The position numbers were made by a program, and so were the translations under genes. DNA of 64,000 nt from CAVZTA01 sp963778025. Its GTDB lineage: Bacteria; Chloroflexota; Limnocylindria; Limnocylindrales; CSP1-4. The notes beneath the pieces were generated by a model. It saw only the letters and a program-made list of their open reading frames with translations. It did no database searches and was not told the DNA's origin. This document shows, one piece after another, positions 10,458-18,806 of this stretch. Where the stretch lies: assembly GCA_963778025.1 (NCBI GenBank), contig CAVZTA010000008.1, positions 62,001 to 126,000 of the forward strand, in the 5' to 3' direction. The stretch's first letter is position 1. Each line of letters begins with the position of its first letter.

Positions 10458-10506
10458 CCCACCGAGGTCCGAGGCGACGCTCCTGCGAGCCATCGGCCCG
10501 AGGTCT
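10458..10506. repeat. 49-bp intergenic repeat, copy 2
   Basis: Exact 49/49 match to 1294-1342, in the same orientation. It fills most of the pheS-pheT spacer, starting 4 bases past the pheS stop codon and ending 34 bases before the pheT start. The flanks of the two copies share nothing. The predicted hairpin (GCTC, loop CTGC, GAGC with outer CGA/TCG pairs) is therefore the conserved unit. Confidence 0.8.
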
Positions 10507-10509
10507 TCC

Positions 10510-11564
<1,055 letters not shown>

Positions 11565-11592
11565 GGACGCTTGAGGACTCCTGACAAACGGT

Positions 11593-11618
11593 GAACCCCC
11601 GACCGAGGTCGAGGGTTC
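11593..11618 (-). terminator. Stem-loop between rplT and pheS
   Basis: On the minus strand GAACCC pairs with GGGTTC, with inner CGAC/GTCG pairs around a short loop, followed by ACCGTTTGTC. The T-tract is weak. It lies about 22 bases after the rplT stop, so it may be a leaky terminator or attenuator that lowers pheST transcription relative to the ribosomal genes. Confidence 0.55.
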
Positions 11619-11639
11619 GAGGTGGTGGCGCGGGGCGTC

Positions 11640-11990
11640 TCAGGCGCCGCGTGCCGCCTCGACGATGCTCGCAAAGGTGGCCGAGTCGCGGACCGCGAGG
11701 TCGGCGAGCGTCTTGCGATCGAGCACGATCTCGGCGCGCTTGAGCCCCGAGATGAGCTGGCCATAGGTCAGGCCGTTCTGGCGGGCCGCGGCGTTGATGC
11801 GCACGATCCACAGCTCACGCATGTCGCGCTTGCGCTGCTTGCGGTCGCGCGTCGCGTACGCGAGCGCGTGCATCAGCGCTTCGCGCGCGGGCTTGATGAG
11901 CTTGCGGCGGGTGCCCTTGCGCCCCTCGGCCGCGGTCAGCAGCCGCTTGTGGCGCTTGTGCGCGGTGACGCCGCGCTTGACGCGTGCCAT
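11640..11990 (-). CDS. rplT: 50S ribosomal protein L20
   Basis: Protein of 116 residues that binds 23S rRNA early in 50S assembly. The sequence MARVKRGVTAHKRHKRLL, then RDRKQRKRDMRELWIVRIN and GLTYGQLISGLKRAEI, is canonical for L20, and the length is normal. It is third in infC-rpmI-rplT, just downstream of rpmI. In other bacteria L20 or L20-bound leader RNA represses this operon; no such leader was recognised here. Confidence 0.98.
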   Translation of the reverse strand: MARVKRGVTAHKRHKRLLTAAEGRKGTRRKLIKPAREALMHALAYATRDRKQRKRDMRELWIVRINAAARQNGLTYGQLISGLKRAEIVLDRKTLADLAVRDSATFASIVEAARGA

Positions 11991-11999
11991 CGATGGCTC

Positions 12000-12197
12000 C
12001 TAGAGGTGCGGCAGCAGGCGGCGCAGCGCGCTCTGGGCCTCGGGGCCCAGGATCGCCTTGCCCGCATACCGACGAGTTCGGCGCGAGGACTTGATCTCGA
12101 GGTGGTGGCCGCGCCAGGACTTCACGCGGAAGAACTTGCCGCTGCCGGTCACGCCGACGCGCTTCTGGGTGCCCTTGTGGGTCTTGACCTTCGGCAC
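12000..12197 (-). CDS. rpmI: 50S ribosomal protein L35, GTG start
   Basis: 65-residue protein reading (M)PKVKTHKGTQKRVGVTGSG and ending YAGKAILGPEAQSALRRLLPHL, typical of L35 in sequence and length. The GTG at 12197 is chosen because a strong purine-rich site (GGAGAGAGG) lies just upstream and homologues start PKxKTHK. The infC stop is 19 bases upstream. Because infC carries a frame break, an uncorrected reading would fuse the two proteins; they should be kept separate. Confidence 0.95.
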   Translation of the reverse strand: MPKVKTHKGTQKRVGVTGSGKFFRVKSWRGHHLEIKSSRRTRRYAGKAILGPEAQSALRRLLPHL

Positions 12198-12216
12198 GCT
12201 GGCCCTCTCTCCTGTG

Positions 12217-13118
12217 TCAGTGTGCTGGAGCCGCGTCCGCGCCCGGATCGGCCGGGGGCTTCGGCGGCGTTGCCGGTCGCGGAGCCGGAGCCTCGGGCGC
12301 GGGCGACGGAGCGTCGCTCGCGGCCGGGGCCGCCGAACGCGGCTGGCCGTTGGTGGCTGTCGGTGCGGCGGCCGCCGGTGCCTCGGGCTCCGCTGCCGCG
12401 GGCTCCGGGACCTTGGCGGCCGGTGCTGTGGGCTCCGGTGCGGTGGCGGCCGGTGCTGTGGGCTCCGGTGCTGCGGCGGCCGGTGCGGTGGTCCGGTGCT
12501 GGCGGCCGGTGCGGTGGGCTCCGGTGCTGCGGCCGCTGCTGCCTCGGGCGCCACGGGGGCTTCGCCCTCGGTGCGTTCCTCGGCCGACCGGCCGTGCTCG
12601 TGGACCTTCGGTTTGTGCGTCGATGCCAGCACCGCGAACATCGACTTGCCTTCGAGGATCGGCGGCCGCTCGACGGTCGCGTGATCCTTCACGGCCTCCG
12701 TGAACTTCGCCAGGAGATTCCGTCCCAGCTCCGGGTGCGTGAGCTCTCGCCCGCGGAACCGGACCGTGACCTTGATCCGGTCGCCCTCCTCGAGGAACTC
12801 GAGGGCGCGATGGACCTTGGTCTGGAAGTCACCGATGCCGATCTTGGGCGACAGGCGGACTTCCTTGAAGCCCACCCGCGACCGCCGCTTGGCGTCCTTG
12901 TCCCGCTTCGTCTGTTCGTACTTGAACTGGCCGAAGTCGAGGAACCTGACCACCGGTGGCGATGCCATCGGTGCGACCTCCACGAGGTCGAACCCGCGGT
13001 CCTGCGCCATCCCGAGCGCCTGTTGGGTCGGCATGACGCCGAGCTGCAGGCCCTCTTCGTCGACGACCCGGACCTGTGGGACACGGATCATCTGATTCAC
13101 GCGCAGGTCTCGGCTGAT
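12217..13118 (-). CDS. infC: Translation initiation factor IF-3 with long Ala/Pro-rich C-terminal extension; frame break in a repeat
   Basis: IF-3 controls start-codon selection on the 30S subunit. The core reads RVNQMIRVPQVRVVDEEG, KYEQTKRDKDAKRR and KEVRLSPKIGIGDFQTKV, then RGRELTHPELG, as in normal IF-3. After about residue 175 an Ala/Pro/Glu-rich tail of about 125 residues follows (PEPTAPAA-type repeats) and ends at a TGA at 12217, giving 301 residues. The tail contains 30-bp DNA repeats; one unit is 26 bp and causes the frame break. The start is taken as ATC at 13118 (ISRDLRVNQ), with AAGGGG seven bases upstream. The GTG at 13100 lacks a good site. Non-AUG starts on infC are a known basis of IF-3 autoregulation. 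Confidence 0.93.
12421..12536. repeat. Tandem ~30-bp repeat coding the IF-3 Ala/Pro tail
   Basis: Four adjacent units of 30, 30, 26 and 30 bases, each starting CGGTGC(T/G)GTGG on the plus strand. The 26-base unit lacks two dinucleotides present in the others, and that four-base loss explains the reading-frame change in infC. Such repeats are prone to slippage in cells and to collapse in assemblies. Confidence 0.8.
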
Positions 13119-13131
13119 GGTGGATCCCCTT
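13116..13131 (-). promoter_or_regulatory. infC initiation site: ATC start with AAGGGG ribosome-binding site
   Basis: On the minus strand AAGGGG (13126-13131) is followed after 7 bases by ATC (13116-13118), in frame with IF-3. Of the possible starts it is the only one with a good site. A rare start codon here fits the IF-3 feedback loop known in other bacteria; that it operates here is inferred. Confidence 0.6.
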
Positions 13132-13193
13132 CGATGCTTTCCTGGTGCCTTTCTCGGACACGGCAGGGCGGGGGCCCCGTCGGCCGAGCGGGG

Positions 13194-13223
13194 AGGATAG
13201 CACAGGGGTTCTGAGCCTCACAA
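13194..13223 (-). promoter_or_regulatory. Putative promoter of the infC-rpmI-rplT-pheS-pheT operon
   Basis: Minus strand TTGTGA, an 18-base spacer and TATCCT, located about 75 bases upstream of the infC start. Both boxes are near the sigma-70-type consensus and stand out in G+C-rich surroundings. Pattern match only. Confidence 0.45.
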
Positions 13224-13303
13224 CGAGCCGGCTGGGAGCTCGCTGAGGCTGTTTCCCGGCCTCCCTCGCGACGTCGCTGTGACCTTCCGCAGCCCTCCTC
13301 GAG

Positions 13304-13663
13304 CTAGGACGTGTACGCGCCGTCCCAGCTGTAGCTCGGTGCCGCGAGCGGCGCTACGGCGAGGTCAGCCGACAAGGCCGCGAGCTCACCGCTCCCGCCG
13401 CGCAGCGTCACGGTGCCGGTCTGCGTCGCGCCATCGAGAACGACATGGCCGTTCACGGTGCCGCCATCCGGCGTCTCGACGACGATGTCGCTGTCCAGAC
13501 CGCCGGCGGCGGTCGCGGCCTCCTGATACACGACCTTCGAGCCGATCGGGATCCCGGCGAAGTCCGAGGACACGATCGTGCAGAAGCTGCCGGCCTGGCC
13601 GGTGTAGGCGGAACACTCCTTCTCGAGGTGCATCGTTCCGGTTCGCGCGATGGTCGTGCTCAT
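13304..13663 (-). CDS. Hypothetical small beta-rich protein
   Basis: 119 residues, no signal peptide or membrane segment. The sequence (TMHLEKECSAYTGQAGSF, CTIVSSDFAGIPIGSKVVY, then GGTVNGHVVLDGATQTGTVTLRGGSGEL) alternates polar and hydrophobic residues as in a small beta barrel. The pattern resembles uncharacterised proteins of the allene-oxide-cyclase-like barrel type, but this is from memory and weak. The start is the ATG at MSTTIARTG, with GGAGG seven bases upstream. It lies between infC and thrS on the same strand. It is probably a real gene; its function is unknown. Confidence 0.7.
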   Translation of the reverse strand: MSTTIARTGTMHLEKECSAYTGQAGSFCTIVSSDFAGIPIGSKVVYQEAATAAGGLDSDIVVETPDGGTVNGHVVLDGATQTGTVTLRGGSGELAALSADLAVAPLAAPSYSWDGAYTS

Positions 13664-13735
13664 CTGTGAGCCTCCGATCCAGTGGCCACTCCGACCACGC
13701 GAGGTGGCCGATCACGAGCGGTCGGGTCGCAGCGA

Positions 13736-15607
13736 TCAGCGCACGCGACGTTCGCGGACCTCCACGGCCAGCTGCTCCGCCAGATCATCCCAGCCGAGCG
13801 TCTCCTGCGGGGCACCCTTCTCGGCGCCGCGTCGGCGGACCGTCGCGGTGCGCGCCTCGGCCTCGCGGTCGCCCAGGACGAGCATCACCGGGATCTTCTG
13901 CTCCTGGGCGAGCCGGATCTTGTTCTGCATCCGCGCGTCCGAGCCGTCGACCTCCACCCGCAGGCCTCGCCCCCGCAGCACCGACGCCAGCTCCTCGGCC
14001 GCGTCGACATGCCGGTCGGCGATCGGGATGATCTCGACCTGGACCGGTGAGCACCACAGGGGGAGCGCGCCCGCGAAGTGCTCGATGAGCACGCCGATGA
14101 ACCGCTCGAGCGATCCGTAGATCGCGCGATGGATCGCGGCGGGCCGCTGTTGCTGCCCGTGCTCGTCGATGTACCAAAGGTCGAAGCGCTCGGGCAGCAT
14201 CAGCCGGTCGACCTGGATGGTCGCCGTCTGCCACTCGCGGCCCAGCGCGTCCTCGGTCTGGATGTCGATCTTGGGCGCATAGAACGCGCCGTCCTTGGGC
14301 TTGACGCGATAGGTCATCCCGGATCGATCGAGCTCGGCGCGCATGATCGCCTCGGTCTCGGCCCACATCGCGGGCTCGCCGAGGTGCTTGTCGGGCATCG
14401 TCCCGAACGTCAGCGTGGGCACGAGGCCGAACCACGAGTACGCCTCGCGGATGTCGTCGAGCAGCCCCTGGATCTCGGCGGCGATCTGGTCCGGGCGGAC
14501 GAAGATGTGGCCGTCGTCGGTGACGAAGTGGCGGACGCGGGTCAGGCCGCTGAACACGCCCGACCGTTCGCTGCGGTGCAGCACGCCGTACTCGGCGAGC
14601 CGGAGCGGCAGGTCGCGATAGCTGCGCGTCCGGGCCTTGTACACGTACGTCGATTCGGGGCAGTTCATCGGCTTCAGGCTGTAGGTCTCGCCGTCGGCCT
14701 CGACCAGGAACATGTTGTCCCGGTAGAACTCCCAGTGACCCGACCGCTCCCACAGGCGCTTGGAGACGAGCGGCGGCGTGTAGATCTCCTGGTAGCCGCG
14801 TCGTTCCTGCAGCTCGCGCATCGCATCGCGGAGCACGTTGTAGATGGTCCAGCCCTTGGGGTGCCAGAACGCGGCCCCGGGCGAGACGTCGTGGAACGAA
14901 TACAGGTCGAGCTGGACGCCCAGCCGCCGGTGGTCGCGCTTCTTCGCCTCGGCTCGGCGCCACAGGAAGCGATCGAGCTCCTCCTGGGTCGCCCAGACCG
15001 TGCCGTAGATGCGCTGGAGCGACGGCCGAGACTGGTCGCCGCGCCAGTAGGCGCCCGACGTGGTGAGCAGCTTGAACGGGCCGAGCTTGCCGGTGCTCTC
15101 GACGTGCGGGCCGCGACACAGGTCGTGGAACGGGCCGTGCTCGTAGAAGGTCGTCGTCGGGGGCGGCTCGCCGGCTGCGGCGGCCTTCGCCTGCAGATCG
15201 TCGAGGATCTCGACCTTGAAGTCCTGACCCTCGCCCGCGACGCGCGCGCGAGCCTCGTCGAACGGGAGCTCGACGCGGACGAACGGGTGATCGGCCTTGA
15301 CGCTCTGGGCCATGCGCGCCTCGATGGCCTCGAGGTCGGCGGGCGTGACCGGGCGGGGCAGCTGGAAGTCGTAGTAGAAGCCATCGGCGATGGCCGGGCC
15401 GATGCCGAGCTTGGTGCCCGGGAACAGGTCCATCACCGCCTCGGCCATGACGTGGGCCGCGCTGTGGCGCATCGGGTCGAGGGGGTCGCCGGCGGTCGCG
15501 TCGAGGAGCTCCTCGGCGGAGCCCTTGGACGGCGCCGCGAGGTCGAGCTCCTCGACCTCCGGCTCCTCGTCCGATCCCTGTCCTGGCTGCTGCTCGTCGA
15601 TGGCCAT
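13736..15607 (-). CDS. thrS: Threonyl-tRNA synthetase lacking the TGS domain
   Basis: Charges tRNA-Thr. The ATG at 15607 is chosen, with a GGGAGCGG site upstream, over an in-frame codon seven residues earlier; this gives 623 residues. The first 50 residues are acidic linker instead of the usual TGS domain. The N2/SAD editing domain follows (HSAAHVMAEAVMDLFPGTK, CRGPHVESTGKLG). The class II core has LKPMNCPESTYVYK with the zinc-binding Cys, RHFVTDDGHIFVRPDQ and YGSLERFIGVLIEHF (motif 3). The C-terminus is an anticodon-binding domain (VQVEIIPIADRHVDAAEELA). Frame intact. Expression is probably under the T-box leader just upstream. Confidence 0.96.
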   Translation of the reverse strand: MAIDEQQPGQGSDEEPEVEELDLAAPSKGSAEELLDATAGDPLDPMRHSAAHVMAEAVMDLFPGTKLGIGPAIADGFYYDFQLPRPVTPADLEAIEARMAQSVKADHPFVRVELPFDEARARVAGEGQDFKVEILDDLQAKAAAAGEPPPTTTFYEHGPFHDLCRGPHVESTGKLGPFKLLTTSGAYWRGDQSRPSLQRIYGTVWATQEELDRFLWRRAEAKKRDHRRLGVQLDLYSFHDVSPGAAFWHPKGWTIYNVLRDAMRELQERRGYQEIYTPPLVSKRLWERSGHWEFYRDNMFLVEADGETYSLKPMNCPESTYVYKARTRSYRDLPLRLAEYGVLHRSERSGVFSGLTRVRHFVTDDGHIFVRPDQIAAEIQGLLDDIREAYSWFGLVPTLTFGTMPDKHLGEPAMWAETEAIMRAELDRSGMTYRVKPKDGAFYAPKIDIQTEDALGREWQTATIQVDRLMLPERFDLWYIDEHGQQQRPAAIHRAIYGSLERFIGVLIEHFAGALPLWCSPVQVEIIPIADRHVDAAEELASVLRGRGLRVEVDGSDARMQNKIRLAQEQKIPVMLVLGDREAEARTATVRRRGAEKGAPQETLGWDDLAEQLAVEVRERRVR

Positions 15608-15630
15608 CGTTCCGCTCCCGAGAATCACGA

Positions 15631-15661
15631 AACCTCTCGTCCACTCGCAGGACGAGAGGTT
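15631..15661 (-). terminator. Intrinsic terminator of the thrS T-box leader
   Basis: A perfect 12-bp stem on the minus strand, AACCTCTCGTCC with GGACGAGAGGTT, seven-base loop, then TTCGTGATTCT. It lies between the T-box sequence and the thrS start, and its 5' arm overlaps sequence that can pair with the T-box side, as expected of a T-box terminator/antiterminator switch. Confidence 0.8.
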
Positions 15662-15860
15662 CGAACCTCCCGCGGTCCCACCCGCGTTCGCCGGCTGCTT
15701 GACGCCGCCGGCGCCCTCATGGCCGCGCTAACGGGCGGCTCCCGGGCCGGTTCACCGGCCGCTCCCGGGTGGTGCCGATCCTCGTTCGACCCGTCGCGAC
15801 TCTCAGCGGTCGTCGCGGCTCTCTGGAGGGCTCCCGAGGGGGCGTGTCCCGGTCAGGGCG
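15631..15860 (-). promoter_or_regulatory. T-box riboswitch leader of thrS
   Basis: At 15671-15684 the minus strand reads CGGGTGGGACCGCG, matching the T-box consensus AGGGUGGNACCGCG at all defined positions but the first. The terminator stem follows directly. Upstream there are strong pairings, a GCTGAGAG stretch of the kind found in stem I, and a GGCACCACC segment that offers an ACC (Thr) specifier. T-box RNAs sense uncharged tRNA and let transcription continue into the synthetase gene. The exact 5' boundary and specifier loop were not resolved by eye. Confidence 0.82.
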
Positions 15861-15867
15861 TTCGTTC

Positions 15868-15944
15868 TGGTGGGCGATACTGGACTCGAACCAGTGACCT
15901 CATGCATGTCAAGCATGCGCTCTAACCAGCTGAGCTAATCGCCC
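15868..15944 (-). tRNA. tRNA-Val (anticodon GAC)
   Basis: The minus strand folds as a full cloverleaf. The acceptor stem pairs GGGCGAT with ATCGCCC, the D arm is GCTC/GAGC, the anticodon stem CATGC/GCATG encloses loop TTGACAT, and the T arm is ACTGG/CCAGT with TTCGAGT. Anticodon GAC reads GUC/GUU Val codons. The 3' CCA is encoded. It lies just upstream of the thrS leader on the same strand, possibly in one transcript. Confidence 0.97.
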
Positions 15945-16184
15945 GGAGCGGCGCATTCTAGCGCACGCGACGCGGCCCCCACCCTGAGCTCATCGTGGGC
16001 GCGCCCGTCGGTCGCCGATCTTGGGAGTCCGGCGACCAGGGCGATCGGGTCACCCGCACCGACGTGTCGCGGATACACCCGACCGTCTCGTCGACACACC
16101 TCGATCGCGACGGCGCCGCAAGCCCGCCCGTCGTCGGGACCGCGCCACCGGCGCGAGCTCCGACCACGGCGCCCACGCGTCGAT

Positions 16185-16716
16185 ATGCCCTACGCTCCCG
16201 GAGTGAGCTCGCGACCGTTCTTCCATCGCTTCGGGACGGTCCGCGAGGCCGGCGAACTGCCCGACTACACCCCGGCGATCTACGGGTCGCTGCTGACCAC
16301 GACCCTCGTCGCCGTCCAGTGGCGGCATGATGCGGCGACGGAGCTCATCGCGTTGTCAGTGGTGATCTCGGTCGTCGTGTTCTGGTTGACGCACGTCTGG
16401 GCGGAGGTGGTCAACCACCGCGTCCACAACGAGCTCACGGGCGCCGACGCCGCGGAGCTGGCGAGCGCCGAGGCGCCGATGCTCGTCGCGGTGCTGGTGC
16501 CCGCCGGAGTGCTCGCGCTCGGGCAGCTGGTCGGCGCGAGCACCGATACCGCGGTCGCACTTGCACTCATCGTCAGCATCGCCCAGCTGTTCGTCTGGGG
16601 CCTCATCGTCGGGCATGCCGCGAACCGCGGACGGCGATTCGCCTTGAGCGTCGCGGCCGTCGACTGCCTCATGGGGCGTGCTGATCGTGGCCCTGAAGGT
16701 CATCGTGATCCACTGA
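16185..16716 (+). CDS. Small polytopic membrane protein, one apparent frameshift
   Basis: About 176 residues with four hydrophobic stretches (near ELIALSVVISVVVFWLTHVW, MLVAVLVPAGVLALGQLV, VALALIVSIAQLFVWGLIV and a final VLIVALKVIVI). The last helix appears only if one G of the GGGG run near 16674 is skipped; the chain then stops at TGA 16714. Read unshifted, it would run into unrelated sequence and fuse with the next gene. The start is ATG at 16185 or GTG at 16203; neither has a good ribosome-binding site. The family was not recognised. Confidence 0.65.
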
Positions 16717-16822
16717 CGCGCAGGCGGCGCGAACCATCGATCCGGGCCCATAGGTCTCTGAGCCAGGCGGTCCTTGCCCGCCCATCCGGATCCTCGTCAG
16801 CTGGCCGGCACTCCCGCCGTCA

Positions 16823-16902
16823 GCGGGCTGCCCACGGGAAGCCTTGGCCGAACGACCATCGCGACGAGTGGCTGCCGGCGATCTACGTCGACCGTCCGGC
16901 CA
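16823..16902 (+). pseudogene. Fragment of a second GerMN/Gmad2 gene copy
   Basis: About 80 bases closely match 17512-17592 in the intact gene downstream. Both encode GLPTGS, then RTT, then RDEWLPAI(Y/F)VDRPA. In this fragment one base is missing between TTI and RDEWLPA, so no continuous frame remains, and similarity stops on both sides. It looks like a remnant of a duplication or a partly replaced paralogue. The surrounding 16717-16997 holds no other recognisable gene. Confidence 0.65.
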
Positions 16903-16997
16903 GGCGACACACGAGCGCGCGCCGAACGTCTTGTGCACGGACGCCGGCCGCCCGGATGAGGCGTCGAGCTGACAACCACCCCGGGGAGGGCCCACCG

Positions 16998-17876
16998 ATG
17001 CGTGCGTTCCGTCGTCTTGTCCTGGCGCTGCCCGTGACGTTGCTCGCCGCGTCGGTCGCGGCACCGGGTGCCGTCGCGTCGCAGCCACCCCTGCCGGAAG
17101 GCACCGCGTCCACGATCACGCCGAGCGCCGTCACGACCACGGTCGTCCGCGCCTACTTCCTGCTCGCCGATCCCGCAGCTGGGGCGTCGAAGCTCGTGCC
17201 GGTCCTGCGCAAGGTGGCGCCGACAGCCGCGCCCGCACACGCGGCGATGACCGCCCTGCTGTCCGGACCGGTGCTGCGGGAGCGAACGGCGACGCCCGTG
17301 ATCCGGACGGCACTGCGTGGTGGGACGCGGCTCCTCGGACTCCGCATCGCGTCGGGTACCGCGACGGCGAATCTCGATGCCGCCTTCACGGCCGCGACCA
17401 GCAGCCGGATCATCCGGGCGCGTGCCGCCCAGGTGACGTACACGCTCACCCAGTTCGCGAATGTCTCGCGCGTGCGCATCCTCGTCGGAGGCAAGGCGCT
17501 TCCGCCCATCGCGGGCCTGCCCACGGGGAGCTTCACCCGGACGACCTTCCGCGATGAATGGTTGCCGGCCATCTTCGTCGACCGTCCGGCGTGGGGGTCC
17601 GTGTTCGAGAGTGGCGCCCGCGTGTCCGGTGTGGCGAACGTGTTCGAGGCGCAGTTCCGGCTCCAGGTCATCGCGGCCAACGGGCGGATCCTCGTGGACC
17701 GGGCGATCCTCGCCGACCTGCCCGCCGGCTCCGATGGGTGGCGTGGCTTCTCGGTGCCGGTGTCCTACCGCGTGCTCAGCTACCAGACGGGCAAGCTTCG
17801 GGTGTTCGACCCCTCGGAGGTCGACGGGCACCCGCAGGACATCCGCGACTACCCGGTGCTGCTGGACGCCGACTGA
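16998..17876 (+). CDS. Secreted GerMN and Gmad2 domain protein
   Basis: 292 residues. A signal peptide (MRAFRRLVLALPVTLLAASVAAPGAVA) implies export. A GerMN-like region (about 45-165) contains VVRAYFLLADP and YTLTQFANVSRVRILVGG. A Gmad2 immunoglobulin-like domain (about 190-290) follows, with EWLPAIFVDRPAWGSVFESG, VANVFEAQFRLQVIAANGRI and a typical strand-rich end. Proteins of this kind occur in the envelopes of Gram-positive bacteria and the domains are known from spore germination proteins; nothing suggests sporulation here. GGGGAGGG precedes the ATG. Its last 28 bases overlap the 3' end of the opposing zinc-ribbon gene. Confidence 0.85.
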   Translation: MRAFRRLVLALPVTLLAASVAAPGAVASQPPLPEGTASTITPSAVTTTVVRAYFLLADPAAGASKLVPVLRKVAPTAAPAHAAMTALLSGPVLRERTATPVIRTALRGGTRLLGLRIASGTATANLDAAFTAATSSRIIRARAAQVTYTLTQFANVSRVRILVGGKALPPIAGLPTGSFTRTTFRDEWLPAIFVDRPAWGSVFESGARVSGVANVFEAQFRLQVIAANGRILVDRAILADLPAGSDGWRGFSVPVSYRVLSYQTGKLRVFDPSEVDGHPQDIRDYPVLLDAD

Positions 17877-18121
17877 TCCAAGGCGCCCGGTCGATCGTCG
17901 CGCCAGGGTCGGAAGGCCTCGATACGGCGTCCGTCCAGCCCTTCGGATCCGCGGGCCACGCCGGTGACGAAGGCGCCCTCGGGCGGGGCGGAGACGATGA
18001 TGTCGCCGAGCGCCTGGTCCGGCGGCTCGAAGTCGTGGCCGCACGAACGGCAGTAGCGGAAGGCAGCCAGGCGCGTCGCCCCACACGCAGGGCAGGCATC
18101 GCCGTGATCGGGGTCGTGCAT
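17849..18121 (-). CDS. Small zinc-ribbon protein
   Basis: 90 residues, MHDPDHGDACPACGATRLAA then YCRSCGHDFEPP. The two CxxC knuckles form a four-cysteine zinc ribbon at about residues 10-30; the remainder is low in features. AAGGAG lies eight bases before the ATG, supporting a real gene. It converges with the GerMN gene and diverges from the flavin-binding gene. The function is unknown; such ribbons are common in small regulatory or nucleic-acid-binding proteins. Confidence 0.65.
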   Translation of the reverse strand: MHDPDHGDACPACGATRLAAFRYCRSCGHDFEPPDQALGDIIVSAPPEGAFVTGVARGSEGLDGRRIEAFRPWRDDRPGALDQSASSSTG

Positions 18122-18287
18122 GTCGGGTGCTCCTTGCCGCGCACGCTGCCACCCGGCGCGATGCACCTACGCGCATCGCCCGGGCACGACCCGTTACGAC
18201 CCTGCTGCAGCGGACGCACGCGTCCGTGCCATCAGGCCACCCGGCATCCGCGGATACGGTACGGACGACAGCCAGGAAGGAGCACCG

Positions 18288-18803
18288 ATGCCCACGACCG
18301 CCACCGACCCCGTCGCCGAGCGTGCCCGCATGCCCCAGGAGTACGGCGTCCCGACCCACGGCGACGGGCTCCTCGCCTGGTCCGACGTCGAACCGCGCTG
18401 GATCGACGCGCTCGTGTACTGGCTCGCGACGTCCGGCCCGGGCGGCGTGCCGCGCGTCCGGCCGCTCGACGGGCTGTTCGTGGACGGGCGGCTCTACGTC
18501 GGCGGGAGCCCCGAGACACGCTGGGTCCGCGACCTCATCGAGAACCCCCACGTCAGCGTCCACCTCGACGGGGGCATGGATGTCGCGATCCTCGACGGCG
18601 AGGCGGAGCTCCTCGAGCACGGCGTCGACGACGAGCTCGCGGAGCGCCTGGCGACCGAGTCGGGGCGCAAGTATCCGCAGTACGGGATGACCGCCGACTC
18701 GTATCGCGGCCCGGGTCCCATCGTCATCAGGCCACGCACGGGCCTGGCGTGGCGAGCGTTCCCGAAGGACGTCACGCGGTTCCGGTTCGCCGCTTCCGAC
18801 TGA
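18288..18803 (+). CDS. Pyridoxamine 5'-phosphate oxidase-like flavin-binding protein
   Basis: 171 residues with the split-barrel pattern of PNPOx-like FMN/F420 proteins. It has a strand-rich core (GVPRVRPLDGLFVDGRLYVG, TRWVRDLIENPHVSVHLDGG), a middle EAELLEHG strand and a C-terminal RFRFAASD. Substrate cannot be predicted; members include F420-dependent reductases and haem-degrading relatives. AGGAAGGAG lies five bases before the ATG. Divergent from the zinc-ribbon gene and convergent with the GTPase pair. Confidence 0.82.
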   Translation: MPTTATDPVAERARMPQEYGVPTHGDGLLAWSDVEPRWIDALVYWLATSGPGGVPRVRPLDGLFVDGRLYVGGSPETRWVRDLIENPHVSVHLDGGMDVAILDGEAELLEHGVDDELAERLATESGRKYPQYGMTADSYRGPGPIVIRPRTGLAWRAFPKDVTRFRFAASD

Positions 18804-18806
18804 CCG

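Noticed and set aside
12000..13118. A fused IF-3/L35 protein
   Set aside because: The fusion exists only because of a four-base loss in a repeat; corrected, infC ends at 12217 and rpmI has its own GTG and ribosome-binding site.
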